DNA of 64,000 bases from JBALVT01 sp045110675 (GCA_045110675.1 JBGCGJ010000006.1:342495-406494), one strand, 5' to 3'. Numbered from the stretch's first letter, positions 51,733 to 60,768 are shown. Numbers and translations are program-made. The notes: generated by a model not told the origin, from the sequence alone.

Positions 51733-52740
51733 CTATTGAAGCGATTTCGCTGCAGAAAACGCAAAATAGGTCAGTATGCCGTCGCAACCTGCGCGCTTAA
51801 AGGACATTAGGGATTCGAGCATCACGGCTTCTTGGGACAGCCAACCCTTTTCAAACGCGGCCATGTGCATGGCGTACTCACCACTGACCTGATAGGCAAA
51901 CGTGGGTGCCTTAAGCTCATCTTTCACTCTTTGCACGATATCGAGATAAGGCATGCCGGGTTTAACCATAATCATGTCCGCACCTTCAGCCAAGTCCAGC
52001 GCGCATTCATGGAGAGCCTCGTCGGTGTTAGCGGGATCCATTTGGTAGCTGAACTTGTTGCCACCTTTCAGGTTTCCCGAGGAACCTACGGCATCCCGGA
52101 AGGGACCATAGTAGGCAGAAGCATACTTGGCTGAGTAAGCCATGATCAATGTATTGTGGAAGCTCTGATCCTCCAGAGATTTCCGCACAGCGCCTATTCG
52201 CCCGTCCATCATGTCAGAGGGTGCAACAACATCGGCGCCCGCCTGAGCGTGTGAAAGAGCTTGCTTGACCAAAATTTCAGAAGTGATGTCGTTGAGCACA
52301 TAACCGCCGTCGTCAATGATGCCGTCCTGCCCATGGGTGGTAAAAGGGTCTAGCGCAACATCGGTGATAATGCCCAACTCTGGATGAGCGTCTTTCAAAG
52401 TCTTAACCGCTCTCTGCACCAGACCATCACCGTTGTAAGCTTCTTCAGCTAGCAGGCTTTTTTTCTCCGTGGGTACGACCGGAAACAATGCGATTGCGGG
52501 AATGCCCAGGCTCGCAATTTCTCCGGCCAGTTGGCTCAGTAAATCAATACTCAGTCTCTCGATCCCCGGCATTGACGGTATGGGTTCTCTGTGGCCAGTC
52601 CCTTCGACAACAAACACCGGAAAAATGAAATCTGCTGGCGTTAGTGAGCTCTCCCGAACGAGGCGGCGGGAAAATTCGTTTGCACGTAGGCGTCGCATGC
52701 GAGTAACCGGGTAAGCGCCGCGATGTGAATTGAAAGCCAT
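51733..52740 (-). CDS. hemB: Delta-aminolevulinic acid dehydratase (porphobilinogen synthase)
   Basis: Condenses two 5-aminolevulinate to porphobilinogen in haem synthesis. 335 residues. Motifs: RMRRLRANEFSRRLVRES, DVALDPFTTHGQDGI, the Schiff-base lysine in SAKYASAYYGPFRDAVGS near 205, and VKPGMPYLDIVQRV with the second lysine. AGGGGATAAG precedes the ATG, inside the end of hemL; only four bases separate the two genes. HemL, HemB and HemJ form a haem cluster here. Confidence 0.97.
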   Translation of the reverse strand: MAFNSHRGAYPVTRMRRLRANEFSRRLVRESSLTPADFIFPVFVVEGTGHREPIPSMPGIERLSIDLLSQLAGEIASLGIPAIALFPVVPTEKKSLLAEEAYNGDGLVQRAVKTLKDAHPELGIITDVALDPFTTHGQDGIIDDGGYVLNDITSEILVKQALSHAQAGADVVAPSDMMDGRIGAVRKSLEDQSFHNTLIMAYSAKYASAYYGPFRDAVGSSGNLKGGNKFSYQMDPANTDEALHECALDLAEGADMIMVKPGMPYLDIVQRVKDELKAPTFAYQVSGEYAMHMAAFEKGWLSQEAVMLESLMSFKRAGCDGILTYFAFSAAKSLQ

Positions 52741-52744
52741 ATTC

Positions 52745-54025
52745 TTATCCCCTGGCGAAAGCTGCTTTTGCTGCGGCTATCGTCTGCGCAATGTCCGCAG
52801 CACTGTGAGCGCTGGACATAAAGCCCGCCTCGTAGGATGCCGGCGCCAAATAAACACCCGCATCCAGCATGTCGTGAAAGAAGCGATTAAATCGCTCGGT
52901 ATCGCAGGCCATTACCTGAGCATAGTTTGTCACATTAAGCTCGTCTGTAAAAAATCCACCAAACATTGTGCCCGCATAGTTCGTTGTAAAGGGAATGCCC
53001 GCTTCGACAGCCGCAGCGTTTAGGCCTTCGCACAAAGCTTGGGTATTGGAGAACAGCGGTTCGTAGAACCCTGGTTGTGAGATGATTTCTAAAGTGGCGA
53101 GACCTGCGGCCATGGCGATTGGATTGCCAGATAAAGTACCAGCCTGGTAAACCGGCCCCAGTGGCGCGATCTGCTCCATAATCTCGCGCTTGCCGCCGAA
53201 AGCGCCCACTGGCATTCCTCCGCCAATCACTTTCCCCAAGGTCGTTAAATCTGCCTCTATGCCATAGTGGCCTTGCGCTCCTTCCAGGCCGAAGCGAAAC
53301 CCCGTCATTACTTCATCGAGAATTAACACCGTGCCACTGGTGTTACAAACGTCTCGCAGTGTCTGTAAAAACCCCTCGGCGGGGGGTATGCAGTTCATGT
53401 TGCCTGCGACGGGCTCGACGATTATGCAGGCAATGCTGTCGCCCCATTTTTCAAAAGCTTCTCGCACACCCGCACTGTCGTTGTAGGTCAGAGTAATCGT
53501 GTGATCGGCAATAGAGCTTGGTACACCGGGAGAACTCGGTACACCCATTGTCAAAGCACCGGAACCGGCTTTGACTAAAAGTGAATCCGAGTGGCCGTGA
53601 TAACAGCCTTCAAATTTCACGATGGCATCGCGTCCAGTAAAACCTCGGGCAAGACGAATAGCACTCATGGTGGCTTCGGTGCCTGAGTTCACCATTCGCA
53701 CCATATCCATTCCCGGCATGATGTTACAGAGCTTCTCGGCCAGTTCTATTTCAAGTTCTGTAGGCGCCCCAAAGCTAAGCCCTTTTTCACTTTGCTTGAC
53801 GACCGCTTCGCGCACTGCCGGATGATTGTGGCCCATAAGCATGGGCCCCCAGGACAGAACATAGTCGATGTATTGCTTGCCCTGTGTGTCGAACACGTAA
53901 GCGCCATCGCTACGATCGATAAATATCGGCGTGCCCCCCACGGCCTTAAAGGCGCGGACAGGCGAGTTGACGCCACCTGGGATGTGTTTATTGGCGCGTT
54001 CAAAAAGTTGTTCCGAGGTGCTCAT
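52745..54025 (-). CDS. hemL: Glutamate-1-semialdehyde 2,1-aminomutase
   Basis: PLP enzyme that makes 5-aminolevulinate from glutamate-1-semialdehyde. 426 residues, same as E. coli. Motifs: ANKHIPGGVNSPVRAF at the start, WGPMLMGHNHPAV, VKFEGCYHGHSDSLLVKAGS, DEVMTGFR, and the PLP lysine at about 265 in GKVIGGGMPVGAFGG. It heads hemL-hemB on the minus strand and follows hemJ with a 114-base gap. Confidence 0.98.
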   Translation of the reverse strand: MSTSEQLFERANKHIPGGVNSPVRAFKAVGGTPIFIDRSDGAYVFDTQGKQYIDYVLSWGPMLMGHNHPAVREAVVKQSEKGLSFGAPTELEIELAEKLCNIMPGMDMVRMVNSGTEATMSAIRLARGFTGRDAIVKFEGCYHGHSDSLLVKAGSGALTMGVPSSPGVPSSIADHTITLTYNDSAGVREAFEKWGDSIACIIVEPVAGNMNCIPPAEGFLQTLRDVCNTSGTVLILDEVMTGFRFGLEGAQGHYGIEADLTTLGKVIGGGMPVGAFGGKREIMEQIAPLGPVYQAGTLSGNPIAMAAGLATLEIISQPGFYEPLFSNTQALCEGLNAAAVEAGIPFTTNYAGTMFGGFFTDELNVTNYAQVMACDTERFNRFFHDMLDAGVYLAPASYEAGFMSSAHSAADIAQTIAAAKAAFARG

Positions 54026-54139
54026 TCGGTTGATCCTAGTGTTGGATTGGCGATTATCGGGGCTGGGGATGAGAATATCCAGCTTGCTGATTGCCCAACG
54101 ACAAAAAGATATTTTGCTGCTGCGTTTTTTTACCCGAAG

Positions 54140-54559
54140 CTAGAAAGGTTTTAAAACCACCAGAATTACAATCGCAAACAAAAAAATCACCGGTATTTCA
54201 TTGAAGTAACGGTAGAAGACATGTGTATGTGTATTCTGATGATCATTGATAATCGAGACGTAGCGTCCGCACTGAAAATGATAGACCACTAGAAAAGTCA
54301 CCCCTGCCAGTTTTAACCACATCCACTTTGCGCTCAAATAGTATTCCAGGTTTAGACTCATCAAAGCGAGACCCAAACCAATGGCGATAAACATAAAGGG
54401 AGTAACAAATCTGTACAGTTTGCGCGACATGAGCGCGAGCTGTGCTTTGGTTTCGAGATGTTCGCTGGCGGCGTAGTAGACAAATATTCTCGGCAAATAG
54501 AATATGCCCGCGAACCAGCAGACAATAAATATGATGTGGAAGGCTTTCAGCCAGAGCAT
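54140..54559 (-). CDS. hemJ: Protoporphyrinogen oxidase HemJ
   Basis: Small inner membrane haem-binding protein of 139 residues with four membrane spans, which oxidises protoporphyrinogen IX. It starts at ATG 54559 after AAAGGAATCATC; the longer frame lies inside clcA. Diagnostic are His8 in WLKAFHIIFIVCWFAGIFYL and the LKLAGVTFLVVYHFQCGRYV span. Enzymes of this type replace HemG in many marine bacteria. Near hemL and hemB, which supports the assignment. Confidence 0.93.
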   Translation of the reverse strand: MLWLKAFHIIFIVCWFAGIFYLPRIFVYYAASEHLETKAQLALMSRKLYRFVTPFMFIAIGLGLALMSLNLEYYLSAKWMWLKLAGVTFLVVYHFQCGRYVSIINDHQNTHTHVFYRYFNEIPVIFLFAIVILVVLKPF

Positions 54560-54581
54560 GATGATTCCTTTAATTCCCGAC

Positions 54582-56303
54582 CTAGATTTTTGACAGTGAA
54601 AACTGTTCGACCGCCTCGCGCGTGACAATACCCTGTAAGATCCTCGCGCCACCAGACCCGCGGCTATGCACCCACAGAGCTTCAACCGTCTCTGTGCGCA
54701 TCGTATCCAGGGCTTGGCGCAGCGTTGCTCGAGCGGGAAGCGCTGCCACGGTCCACCTGCGGATATCCGCCTCGGTTAAATCAAGTTCTTCAGCGACAGT
54801 TCTCCCGGCCAACCACTCGACAAGATCATTGCCGCGTACCAAATAGAGAATTTGGCTATCGCGCTCGACCAAACACCAGCCCGGTGTGGCTTTTGTCAGC
54901 AGGTCCGCCCGCTCGTGGTCCAGCCCAACAGAGACTTTCACCACGCTGACTTCCATACTCGAGGTGACCGCTGTGCGGTGCAAAAGCTGATTCAGGGGGT
55001 CGTCCGGAACCAGACGTTTCAACTGTTGTAGAACTGTTTGATGTGCCGATCGCTGTTTAAAGATCCCGGTATTGGTCACGGTTGCCGCGACAACTGCCAG
55101 TAGCGCAGGCATGGCGATATTCACAGTGCCAGTCAACTCGACGACTGCCAAAATCGCTGCCAGTGGCGCATTGAGTACCGCTCCCATGGAAGCGGCCATA
55201 CCCATCACAATGTACAGTGTGGGATCCGACGCCAGCTCTGGCATGTAGGTATGCCCTAAAACCCCCACAACACCACCCAGGCAGGCACCGATGAGGAGAT
55301 TGGGTCCAATTAGGCCAATAGGCATGCCAACTCCGCAACTAAAACTTGTGGCTAGAATTTTGCACACTGCAATAGTGATCAGGGCAATGGGTGCCAGTTG
55401 GCCCAGGATGACCAGGCGCAGCGTGTCATAGCCCATCCCCAGGATTTCTGGGACGTAAAACGCCATTCCACCAGTGAGTGCTCCGGCACAGGTGAAACGA
55501 AGCGCCACAGGCCATTTAGTGAGTTGCGCCGCAAAACTGCTAATTCTGATGAATGCTGATACGGCTATTCCGCAACAGATGCCCAGCAGGATGATGTAGG
55601 GAATTTCCCAAAGGGAGCTGAGCTGCACCTCCGAGTAGCTAAACACCGTCAGCCCTGAGTTCAGCGTTATGCTGATCGCTGAGGCTGAAACTGCGGCGAG
55701 AATGACCGGAATAAACCCAACCACCGAATATTCCACAATGATCACCTCCATCGCGAATATCACACCGGCGAGAGGCGTGTGAAAGGCGGCCGCAATACCA
55801 CCCGCTGTGCCGCAGGCGATCAGTACCCGTAAGCTGTTATTCGGCAGCTGAAATTTCTGCCCCAGAAGGCTGTTTACCGCACCTCCGAGATGTACACCAG
55901 GGCCTTCTCTACCGCCCGATTGGCCTGTGGCAATTGCCAGTGTCCCACCGAAAAATTGCACCAGCGCATTTTTCAGGGGCAAATTGCTGTAGTGGGAGTG
56001 CATATTGCTTATAACGTGCACGATACCCGTTTCTCTGTCCTCGGGTTTAAGGAGCGAGTAGCCCAGGCCGAGCGCCGTGGCGCCGGCGACGGGCAAAACG
56101 AAAAACAGCCATCGAGGCAAGCTTTCGAAGCCTTCGGCGCCATCGCCCACAGACCACAGCATCGCGACCCATCCGATGGCAAACTCAAAGGCAATAACCA
56201 CCAGTCCGGAGGCCAGGCCGCCTACTACGCCCAGCACGGCGTAGGACAAAATGGACTGATAATCGCCTAATGTTCGGCGGTATCTATTGAACAGGCTTCG
56301 CAA
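54582..56303 (-). CDS. ClcA-like chloride channel / proton-chloride antiporter with CBS region
   Basis: Protein of 573 residues with about ten to eleven membrane segments of the voltage-gated chloride channel family. Key motifs: GGREGPGVHLGGA near 131 (the gating Glu of the antiporter type is kept), GVGMPIGLIGPNLLIGACL near 325, and a central Ser/Gly-rich selectivity element. Beyond about 440 a soluble C-terminal domain has two CBS-like motifs (VVKVSVGLDHERADLL, ALDTMRTETVEALWV, then ILQGIVTREAVEQF). E. coli ClcA lacks this part. It lies upstream of hemJ on the same strand with a 22-base gap. Which role is meant, acid resistance or volume regulation, is not visible. Confidence 0.9.
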   Translation of the reverse strand: MRSLFNRYRRTLGDYQSILSYAVLGVVGGLASGLVVIAFEFAIGWVAMLWSVGDGAEGFESLPRWLFFVLPVAGATALGLGYSLLKPEDRETGIVHVISNMHSHYSNLPLKNALVQFFGGTLAIATGQSGGREGPGVHLGGAVNSLLGQKFQLPNNSLRVLIACGTAGGIAAAFHTPLAGVIFAMEVIIVEYSVVGFIPVILAAVSASAISITLNSGLTVFSYSEVQLSSLWEIPYIILLGICCGIAVSAFIRISSFAAQLTKWPVALRFTCAGALTGGMAFYVPEILGMGYDTLRLVILGQLAPIALITIAVCKILATSFSCGVGMPIGLIGPNLLIGACLGGVVGVLGHTYMPELASDPTLYIVMGMAASMGAVLNAPLAAILAVVELTGTVNIAMPALLAVVAATVTNTGIFKQRSAHQTVLQQLKRLVPDDPLNQLLHRTAVTSSMEVSVVKVSVGLDHERADLLTKATPGWCLVERDSQILYLVRGNDLVEWLAGRTVAEELDLTEADIRRWTVAALPARATLRQALDTMRTETVEALWVHSRGSGGARILQGIVTREAVEQFSLSKI

Positions 56304-56430
56304 AGCGCTTCCCAGTTAAGTGGCGAAATCCCAATATTAACAGTTATCTCCAGGCTTATTGCTTTTATACTGTTCGGCCGGCCCGGGATAATGGTCGGAA
56401 GCTTTATTGAGTAAAGGCAAGGATAGATCG

Positions 56431-57462
56431 ATGGTAAAGGTGGGAATTGTAGGGGGAACCGGTTACACCGGAGTCGAATTGCTCAGGCTGCTAGCGCAGC
56501 ACGAGGAAGCTGAGGTAGTGGCGATAACCTCCAGAGCTGAATCTGGACGGCGCGTTGACGATCTTTATCCCAACCTGCGCGGACATTATGAGCTGGCTTA
56601 TAGCGAACCGCAGGTCGAGCAACTGGCCAAATGTGATGTGGTCTTTTTCGCCACTCCGCACAATGTGGCAATGAATTTGGTTCCCGAGTTACTCGCTATG
56701 GATACCCGCATCGTTGATCTTTCAGCAGATTTTAGAATCCGCGATGCCGCTGTTTGGTCCCATTGGTACGGTGAGTCACATGCCAGCCCTGAAATTCTAA
56801 AGACCGCTGTTTATGGACTCCCCGAAGTCAATCGAGAGTCAATTGCCTCCGCACAGTTGGTTGCCTGTCCGGGCTGTTATCCCACTTCGGTGCAGCTGGG
56901 TTTTATACCCCTGTTGGATGAGGGTCTGATTGACACGTCTACGCTTATTGCCAGTTCTGCGTCGGGTGTCAGTGGCGCAGGAAGGCAGGCAAAAATAGAC
57001 AACCTGTTAAGTGAAGTCAGTGACAGCTTCAAAGCATATGCGGTATCCGGGCATCGACATCTGCCCGAGATTGAGCAGGGTTTGTCGGATGTGGCGAAGC
57101 ATCCAGTGGCAGTAACGTTCGTTCCCCATCTACTACCTATTGTTCGAGGTATTCACTCGAGCTTGTATGCACGTCTTACCAATGATGGGTCAGATCTGCA
57201 GGCTCTATTCGAATCTCGCTATGCTGATGAGCCTTTTGTCGACGTATTGCCGGCGGGGCAATTTCCTCAGACGCGCACGGTAAAGGGCGCCAATCGATGC
57301 CAGATCTCAGTGTGTACACCACAGGATCGCGATACGGTGGTGGTTATGACCGTTATAGACAACTTAGTGAAAGGTGCCTCGGGGCAGGCGATTCAAAATA
57401 TGAATATTATGATGCAGCTTCCCGAAGACATGGGGCTGAGAAATGTGGGGTTGTTGCCTTAG
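56431..57462 (+). CDS. argC: N-acetyl-gamma-glutamyl-phosphate reductase
   Basis: Arginine synthesis enzyme that reduces N-acetylglutamyl phosphate with NADPH. 343 residues from ATG 56431 (AAGGATAGATCG upstream); an upstream TTG at 56407 is possible. Rossmann motif GIVGGTGYTGVELLRLL, active-site Cys149 in ACPGCYPTSVQLG, SASGVSGAGRQAK near 178 and SGHRHLPEI with catalytic His. Downstream genes follow the Pseudomonas order of this locus. Confidence 0.97.
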   Translation: MVKVGIVGGTGYTGVELLRLLAQHEEAEVVAITSRAESGRRVDDLYPNLRGHYELAYSEPQVEQLAKCDVVFFATPHNVAMNLVPELLAMDTRIVDLSADFRIRDAAVWSHWYGESHASPEILKTAVYGLPEVNRESIASAQLVACPGCYPTSVQLGFIPLLDEGLIDTSTLIASSASGVSGAGRQAKIDNLLSEVSDSFKAYAVSGHRHLPEIEQGLSDVAKHPVAVTFVPHLLPIVRGIHSSLYARLTNDGSDLQALFESRYADEPFVDVLPAGQFPQTRTVKGANRCQISVCTPQDRDTVVVMTVIDNLVKGASGQAIQNMNIMMQLPEDMGLRNVGLLP

Positions 57463-57474
57463 CGACATTGTGTA

Positions 57475-58221
57475 ATGGACACCGATCAATACGAAACAGT
57501 CATACAGCGGCGCCATGTGCGAAGGCGAGAAATACAAGTGCTTCTCGGTGTTGCCGTGACAGGCGTATTGCTGGCGGCGGGTTTTTACCTGGGACAGAGC
57601 GCGGCTTATAGTGGGATGGGTATCGACCCCGAGGTTTATCGGGAGTTGGAGCGCGCGGCTCCCGAGGCGGATATGCGCCTTAAAGAGTTGGAAGCGAAAC
57701 TTGAGATCAGCGATACGCGAAATGAAGTTGATCGAGCGGCGCTGGAGCTGGTTCGCCAGGAAATCGCAGCTCACAACGAGCAAATTCTCCAGTTGGAGGA
57801 GAGCCTGACATTTTATCAAAGCTTGATGTCGCCCGGAGATCTTGCAAAAGGGCTAACGCTCAGACCGATTGAGCTTAAAGCAACTGATACGGAGCGTCGT
57901 TTCGCCTATCGTATTGTCGCTCGCCAGGAATCACGAAAGCACAGTGTGCTTAAGGGAACGTTGTCCGTGAAAGTGGAAGGCACTACTGATCAAAAGGAAA
58001 GCAGCTTGCCGCTTTCAGCTCTCAGTGAGGAAGTCGAATCTGAGAAAATAGTATTGCGCTTTCGGTATTTTCAAACCATTGAGGGAGAGTTGGAGTTACC
58101 CGAGGGCTTTGAGCCCAAATCGATTTCGATAGTGGCCAGGAGTGCATCTCCCACTAAAGCAGAAGTCGTCGAGCAATTCCCGTGGTCCATACAAGAGAGG
58201 TTTAGCTATGTTGGGAAGTAA
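57475..58221 (+). CDS. Single-span coiled-coil membrane protein (DUF6776-like)
   Basis: Protein of 248 residues. An N-terminal basic stretch (VIQRRHVRRREIQ) and a membrane span (about 22-40) are followed by a coiled coil (about 60-120: KELEAKLEISDTRNEVDRAA) and a beta-rich C-terminal domain (LRPIELKATDTERRFAYRIV, LRFRYFQTIEGELELPEGF). I believe this is the DUF6776 family found between argC and a bactofilin gene in Pseudomonas. It overlaps the bactofilin start by 14 bases, so the two are probably translationally coupled. Function unknown; a membrane anchor for bactofilin filaments is a possible reading. Confidence 0.78.
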   Translation: MDTDQYETVIQRRHVRRREIQVLLGVAVTGVLLAAGFYLGQSAAYSGMGIDPEVYRELERAAPEADMRLKELEAKLEISDTRNEVDRAALELVRQEIAAHNEQILQLEESLTFYQSLMSPGDLAKGLTLRPIELKATDTERRFAYRIVARQESRKHSVLKGTLSVKVEGTTDQKESSLPLSALSEEVESEKIVLRFRYFQTIEGELELPEGFEPKSISIVARSASPTKAEVVEQFPWSIQERFSYVGK

Positions 58222-58681
58222 AAAAGGTGGGGTTGGTGTGTCCGGAGGTACAACATTGGTATCTAGAGACACTGTCATCGTCGGCGATATTCACTTTAGT
58301 GGAAATCTGGATGTGGAGGGCTTGGTTCAAGGAAACATTGTCGCCAAACCTGATACCGAGGCTTGCGTGCGAGTGGTCGATAAGGGAAGGGTTGAGGGAG
58401 ATATCAGCGCTCCTTCGGTTATTGTCAATGGCTCTATCGAAGGCGATGTGCATTCTGGGCGTCATCTGGAGCTGGCTTCCAAAGCTCAGATTCAGGGCAA
58501 TGTCTTTTATACCGTTGTTGAGATGGCTGTAGGCGCCCAGGTGAATGGTGGCCTGCAACATGTGGTAAAGCCGTCGGAAGTGGCGGCTCCGAAGGCCTCA
58601 GACCCCACAGTGATGGTCAATGAAGTAGGTGATCTTGCATTTGGGAAACGGGTTTCCAGTGATCCGGGAAAAGTTGACTAA
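58208..58681 (+). CDS. Bactofilin (polymer-forming cytoskeletal protein)
   Basis: Self-assembling cytoskeletal protein of 157 residues. The central bactofilin domain (about 20-110) is a right-handed beta helix with repeated GDI/GNL/GNI turns (VGDIHFSGNLDVEGLVQGNI, EGDISAPSVIVNGSIEGDVH). Disordered ends: KKGGVGVSGG and KRVSSDPGKVD. It starts at ATG 58208 after GAGAGGTTTAG. Bactofilins act in shape, stalk or septum control; here the partner is likely the upstream coiled-coil membrane protein. Confidence 0.93.
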   Translation: MLGSKKGGVGVSGGTTLVSRDTVIVGDIHFSGNLDVEGLVQGNIVAKPDTEACVRVVDKGRVEGDISAPSVIVNGSIEGDVHSGRHLELASKAQIQGNVFYTVVEMAVGAQVNGGLQHVVKPSEVAAPKASDPTVMVNEVGDLAFGKRVSSDPGKVD

Positions 58682-58713
58682 TTTAGTCGGATTTAAGATA
58701 CTTCACTGTCATT

Positions 58714-58768
58714 CGCCATATCCCTTGCGATTTGGCGGCTCACACCGGTTTTTTCTCATAGAAACCGG
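58714..58768. promoter_or_regulatory. Two inverted repeats upstream of erpA
   Basis: CGCCA (58714-58718) pairs with TGGCG (58733-58737), and CCGGTTT (58745-58751) with AAACCGG (58762-58768). The first contains CCCTTGCGATTTGGCGG, which is near an IscR type-2 site but has one base too many in the centre. They lie about 20 to 75 bases before erpA. Significance unproven. Confidence 0.35.
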
Positions 58769-58787
58769 CTGATAGAAGAGATGCACC

Positions 58788-59141
58788 ATGTCAGTAGCTG
58801 AAACATTCAATCCAACGAGTATCAATCTGTCTGCACGTGCAGTAAGTAAGGTGAGAGATCTTGTTACCGAGGAAGAAAACGAGGAACTAAAGCTTCGCGT
58901 TTTTATCACCGGTGGCGGCTGCTCTGGATTTCAGTATGGCTTCACCTTTGACGAGCTGATGGCTGATGACGACACGATCATAGAAAAAGAAGGGGTTACC
59001 GTGCTGGTAGACCCTATGAGCTTTCAATATCTCGCGGGTTCCGAGGTCGACTACACGGAGGGTCTTGAAGGTTCGCGCTTTGTGATTAACAACCCCAACG
59101 CCACTGCCACTTGTGGCTGTGGATCGTCTTTTTCGATTTAG
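58788..59141 (+). CDS. erpA: Iron-sulfur cluster insertion protein ErpA
   Basis: A-type carrier of 117 residues that delivers 4Fe-4S clusters to apo-proteins such as IspG/IspH. The three Cys ligands are Cys45 in ITGGGCSGFQYGF, and Cys109 and Cys111 in ATCGCGSSFS. The end FSI is typical. Essential in E. coli. The gene next to it encodes an exported DsrE-like protein. Confidence 0.97.
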   Translation: MSVAETFNPTSINLSARAVSKVRDLVTEEENEELKLRVFITGGGCSGFQYGFTFDELMADDDTIIEKEGVTVLVDPMSFQYLAGSEVDYTEGLEGSRFVINNPNATATCGCGSSFSI

Positions 59142-59150
59142 TTCTACTCG

Positions 59151-59597
59151 ATGTTTTTAAGACTGGCCTTTTTTTCAGCTATTCTACTATTGGGACCTGG
59201 ACACGCACTCGCTCAAGTCGAGGAAGCGGATCCTCCGCATTACATTGCCCATATCCAATTAAATACGGTCGAAGAACTTCATGCGGCTTTGCAGCGCGCG
59301 GAGCAATTGCTTATGAGCGGGCAGCTTCCGCTGGGCTCACAAATGCCAGTTGCCTTTGTGCTCCACGGCCCTGAGGTTCGAGCGCTGTTGAGACAAAATT
59401 ATCTGACAAATAAGAAAACGGTAGACTTGGCCGCCAGTTTGTCAGCTTTGGGAGTCGTTGAGGTAAAGGCTTGTGAAACCTGGATGGGTGGCAATCGTGT
59501 AATGGCCGAAGATTTGCAATCCTTCGTGGATACTGTTCCCTATGGTCCCGGAGAGATACAGCGCTTGGTCAAAGAGGAAAACTACCTGTATTTTTAA
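59151..59597 (+). CDS. Exported DsrE-fold protein
   Basis: Protein of 148 residues with a signal peptide (about 1-22, ending GPGHALAQV). The mature part has the DsrE/DsrF-like alternating pattern: HIQLNTVEELHAALQRAEQL, MPVAFVLHGPEVRALL, LAASLSALGVVEVKACETW, the last with a single Cys at the position where DsrE has its conserved cysteine, then DLQSFVDTVPYGPGEI. DsrE-like proteins bind sulfur or persulfide. It starts nine bases after erpA. That an exported DsrE-like protein is linked to ErpA is unusual; a periplasmic sulfur carrier role is inferred, not proven. Confidence 0.82.
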   Translation: MFLRLAFFSAILLLGPGHALAQVEEADPPHYIAHIQLNTVEELHAALQRAEQLLMSGQLPLGSQMPVAFVLHGPEVRALLRQNYLTNKKTVDLAASLSALGVVEVKACETWMGGNRVMAEDLQSFVDTVPYGPGEIQRLVKEENYLYF

Positions 59598-59612
59598 CAG
59601 TGGCTAAGCTAT

Positions 59613-60761
59613 TTACCCGGGAAAGATCCCTCCCAAGACTCTTGGACCGCTAGCACCTGTTACGACTGGCGCATTTCCCACTAAGGAATTCAGGGATTGC
59701 TGCGCTAGCCAGGCGAAAGCAGCGGCTTCCACCCAGTCCGGGTCCATGCCTATAGCTTCTGTCGACTCCAGTTTTATTGGATTTAACAATCGATACAGCC
59801 GTCGCATCAGATCCGTGTTGTGGGCGCCGCCGCCGCATATATAAACTTCATCCAGCGCGATACCGCAGTTTTCGAGGCCGGTAACAATGCTCTGTGCCGT
59901 AAATTCCGCCAGAGTGGCCTGTGTGTTTTGCGCGCTAACCGATAGCGCTGAAGTTTGGCAGCAGCCGTCTAGCCAGTCGAGATTAAACGCCTCCTTCCCA
60001 GTGCTCCGCGGGCCGCGTTGACTCAAAAATGGGTGACTCAGCATCGTCTGCAACAGCTCCGCTGAGACTTCGCCTTCCGCTGCCCAGTCCCCGCCTGCAT
60101 CGTAGCGAGTTCCCTGATTTTGTAATATCCATTGATCAAGTAGCGTGTTGCCGGGACCGGTGTCGAAGCCCATCGTCAGCTCTTCACCTTGCAGTATTGA
60201 GGCGTTGGCGATTCCACCGATATTGACGATGGCCCGATTTGCGCCAGCCGAGGCGAAGACAGCGCGATGGAAAGCGGGCGCCAATGGCGCTCCCTCTCCT
60301 CCCGCAGCCACGTCTCTTCTGCGAAAATCTGCTACGGTTGTAATGCCGGTACATTCTGCAATTGTATTGGGATCGCCGATCTGTAAAGTAAAGCACTCCT
60401 CGCCATTTTTGGCGGCAGAGGGCGGGCGATGCCGAATCGTTTGGCCGTGGCTACCTATGGCAGTGATTGCGTTGGCTGGTGTGTTGTTCGCGCGCAGCAG
60501 TTCTAAGGTCGCTTCGGCAAATAGTTTCCCCAGCTCTCGGTCTAGCCTACCCATATGTTCGATTTCATCGTCACCGTGACGGCTCAGATTGGCAATTCTT
60601 GATCGAGTTGATTGAGAAATGGGGTGTTCTCGGGTGGCAATAATTGTGGTTGAGTTTGGCGCACATTCAACAATCGCCGCATCGATAGAATCGATGCTGG
60701 TGCCGGACATCAGGCCCACAAAGAGTGCTGGCACAGTGTGGCCCGATGTGCCGATGCTCAT
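59613..60761 (-). CDS. anmK: Anhydro-N-acetylmuramic acid kinase
   Basis: Peptidoglycan recycling enzyme that opens and phosphorylates anhMurNAc to MurNAc-6-P. 382 residues. Motifs: LFVGLMSGTSIDSIDAAIVE at the start, IGSHGQTIRHRP near 106, VVADFRRRDVAAGGEGAPLA near 157, NIGGIANA with the nucleotide site, DTGPGN, and WVEAAAFAWLA. It follows the M23 peptidase on the same strand (7-base gap) and is convergent with the DsrE gene. This is the PA0666-type place in Pseudomonas. Confidence 0.97.
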   Translation of the reverse strand: MSIGTSGHTVPALFVGLMSGTSIDSIDAAIVECAPNSTTIIATREHPISQSTRSRIANLSRHGDDEIEHMGRLDRELGKLFAEATLELLRANNTPANAITAIGSHGQTIRHRPPSAAKNGEECFTLQIGDPNTIAECTGITTVADFRRRDVAAGGEGAPLAPAFHRAVFASAGANRAIVNIGGIANASILQGEELTMGFDTGPGNTLLDQWILQNQGTRYDAGGDWAAEGEVSAELLQTMLSHPFLSQRGPRSTGKEAFNLDWLDGCCQTSALSVSAQNTQATLAEFTAQSIVTGLENCGIALDEVYICGGGAHNTDLMRRLYRLLNPIKLESTEAIGMDPDWVEAAAFAWLAQQSLNSLVGNAPVVTGASGPRVLGGIFPG

Positions 60762-60768
60762 TGTGGGT

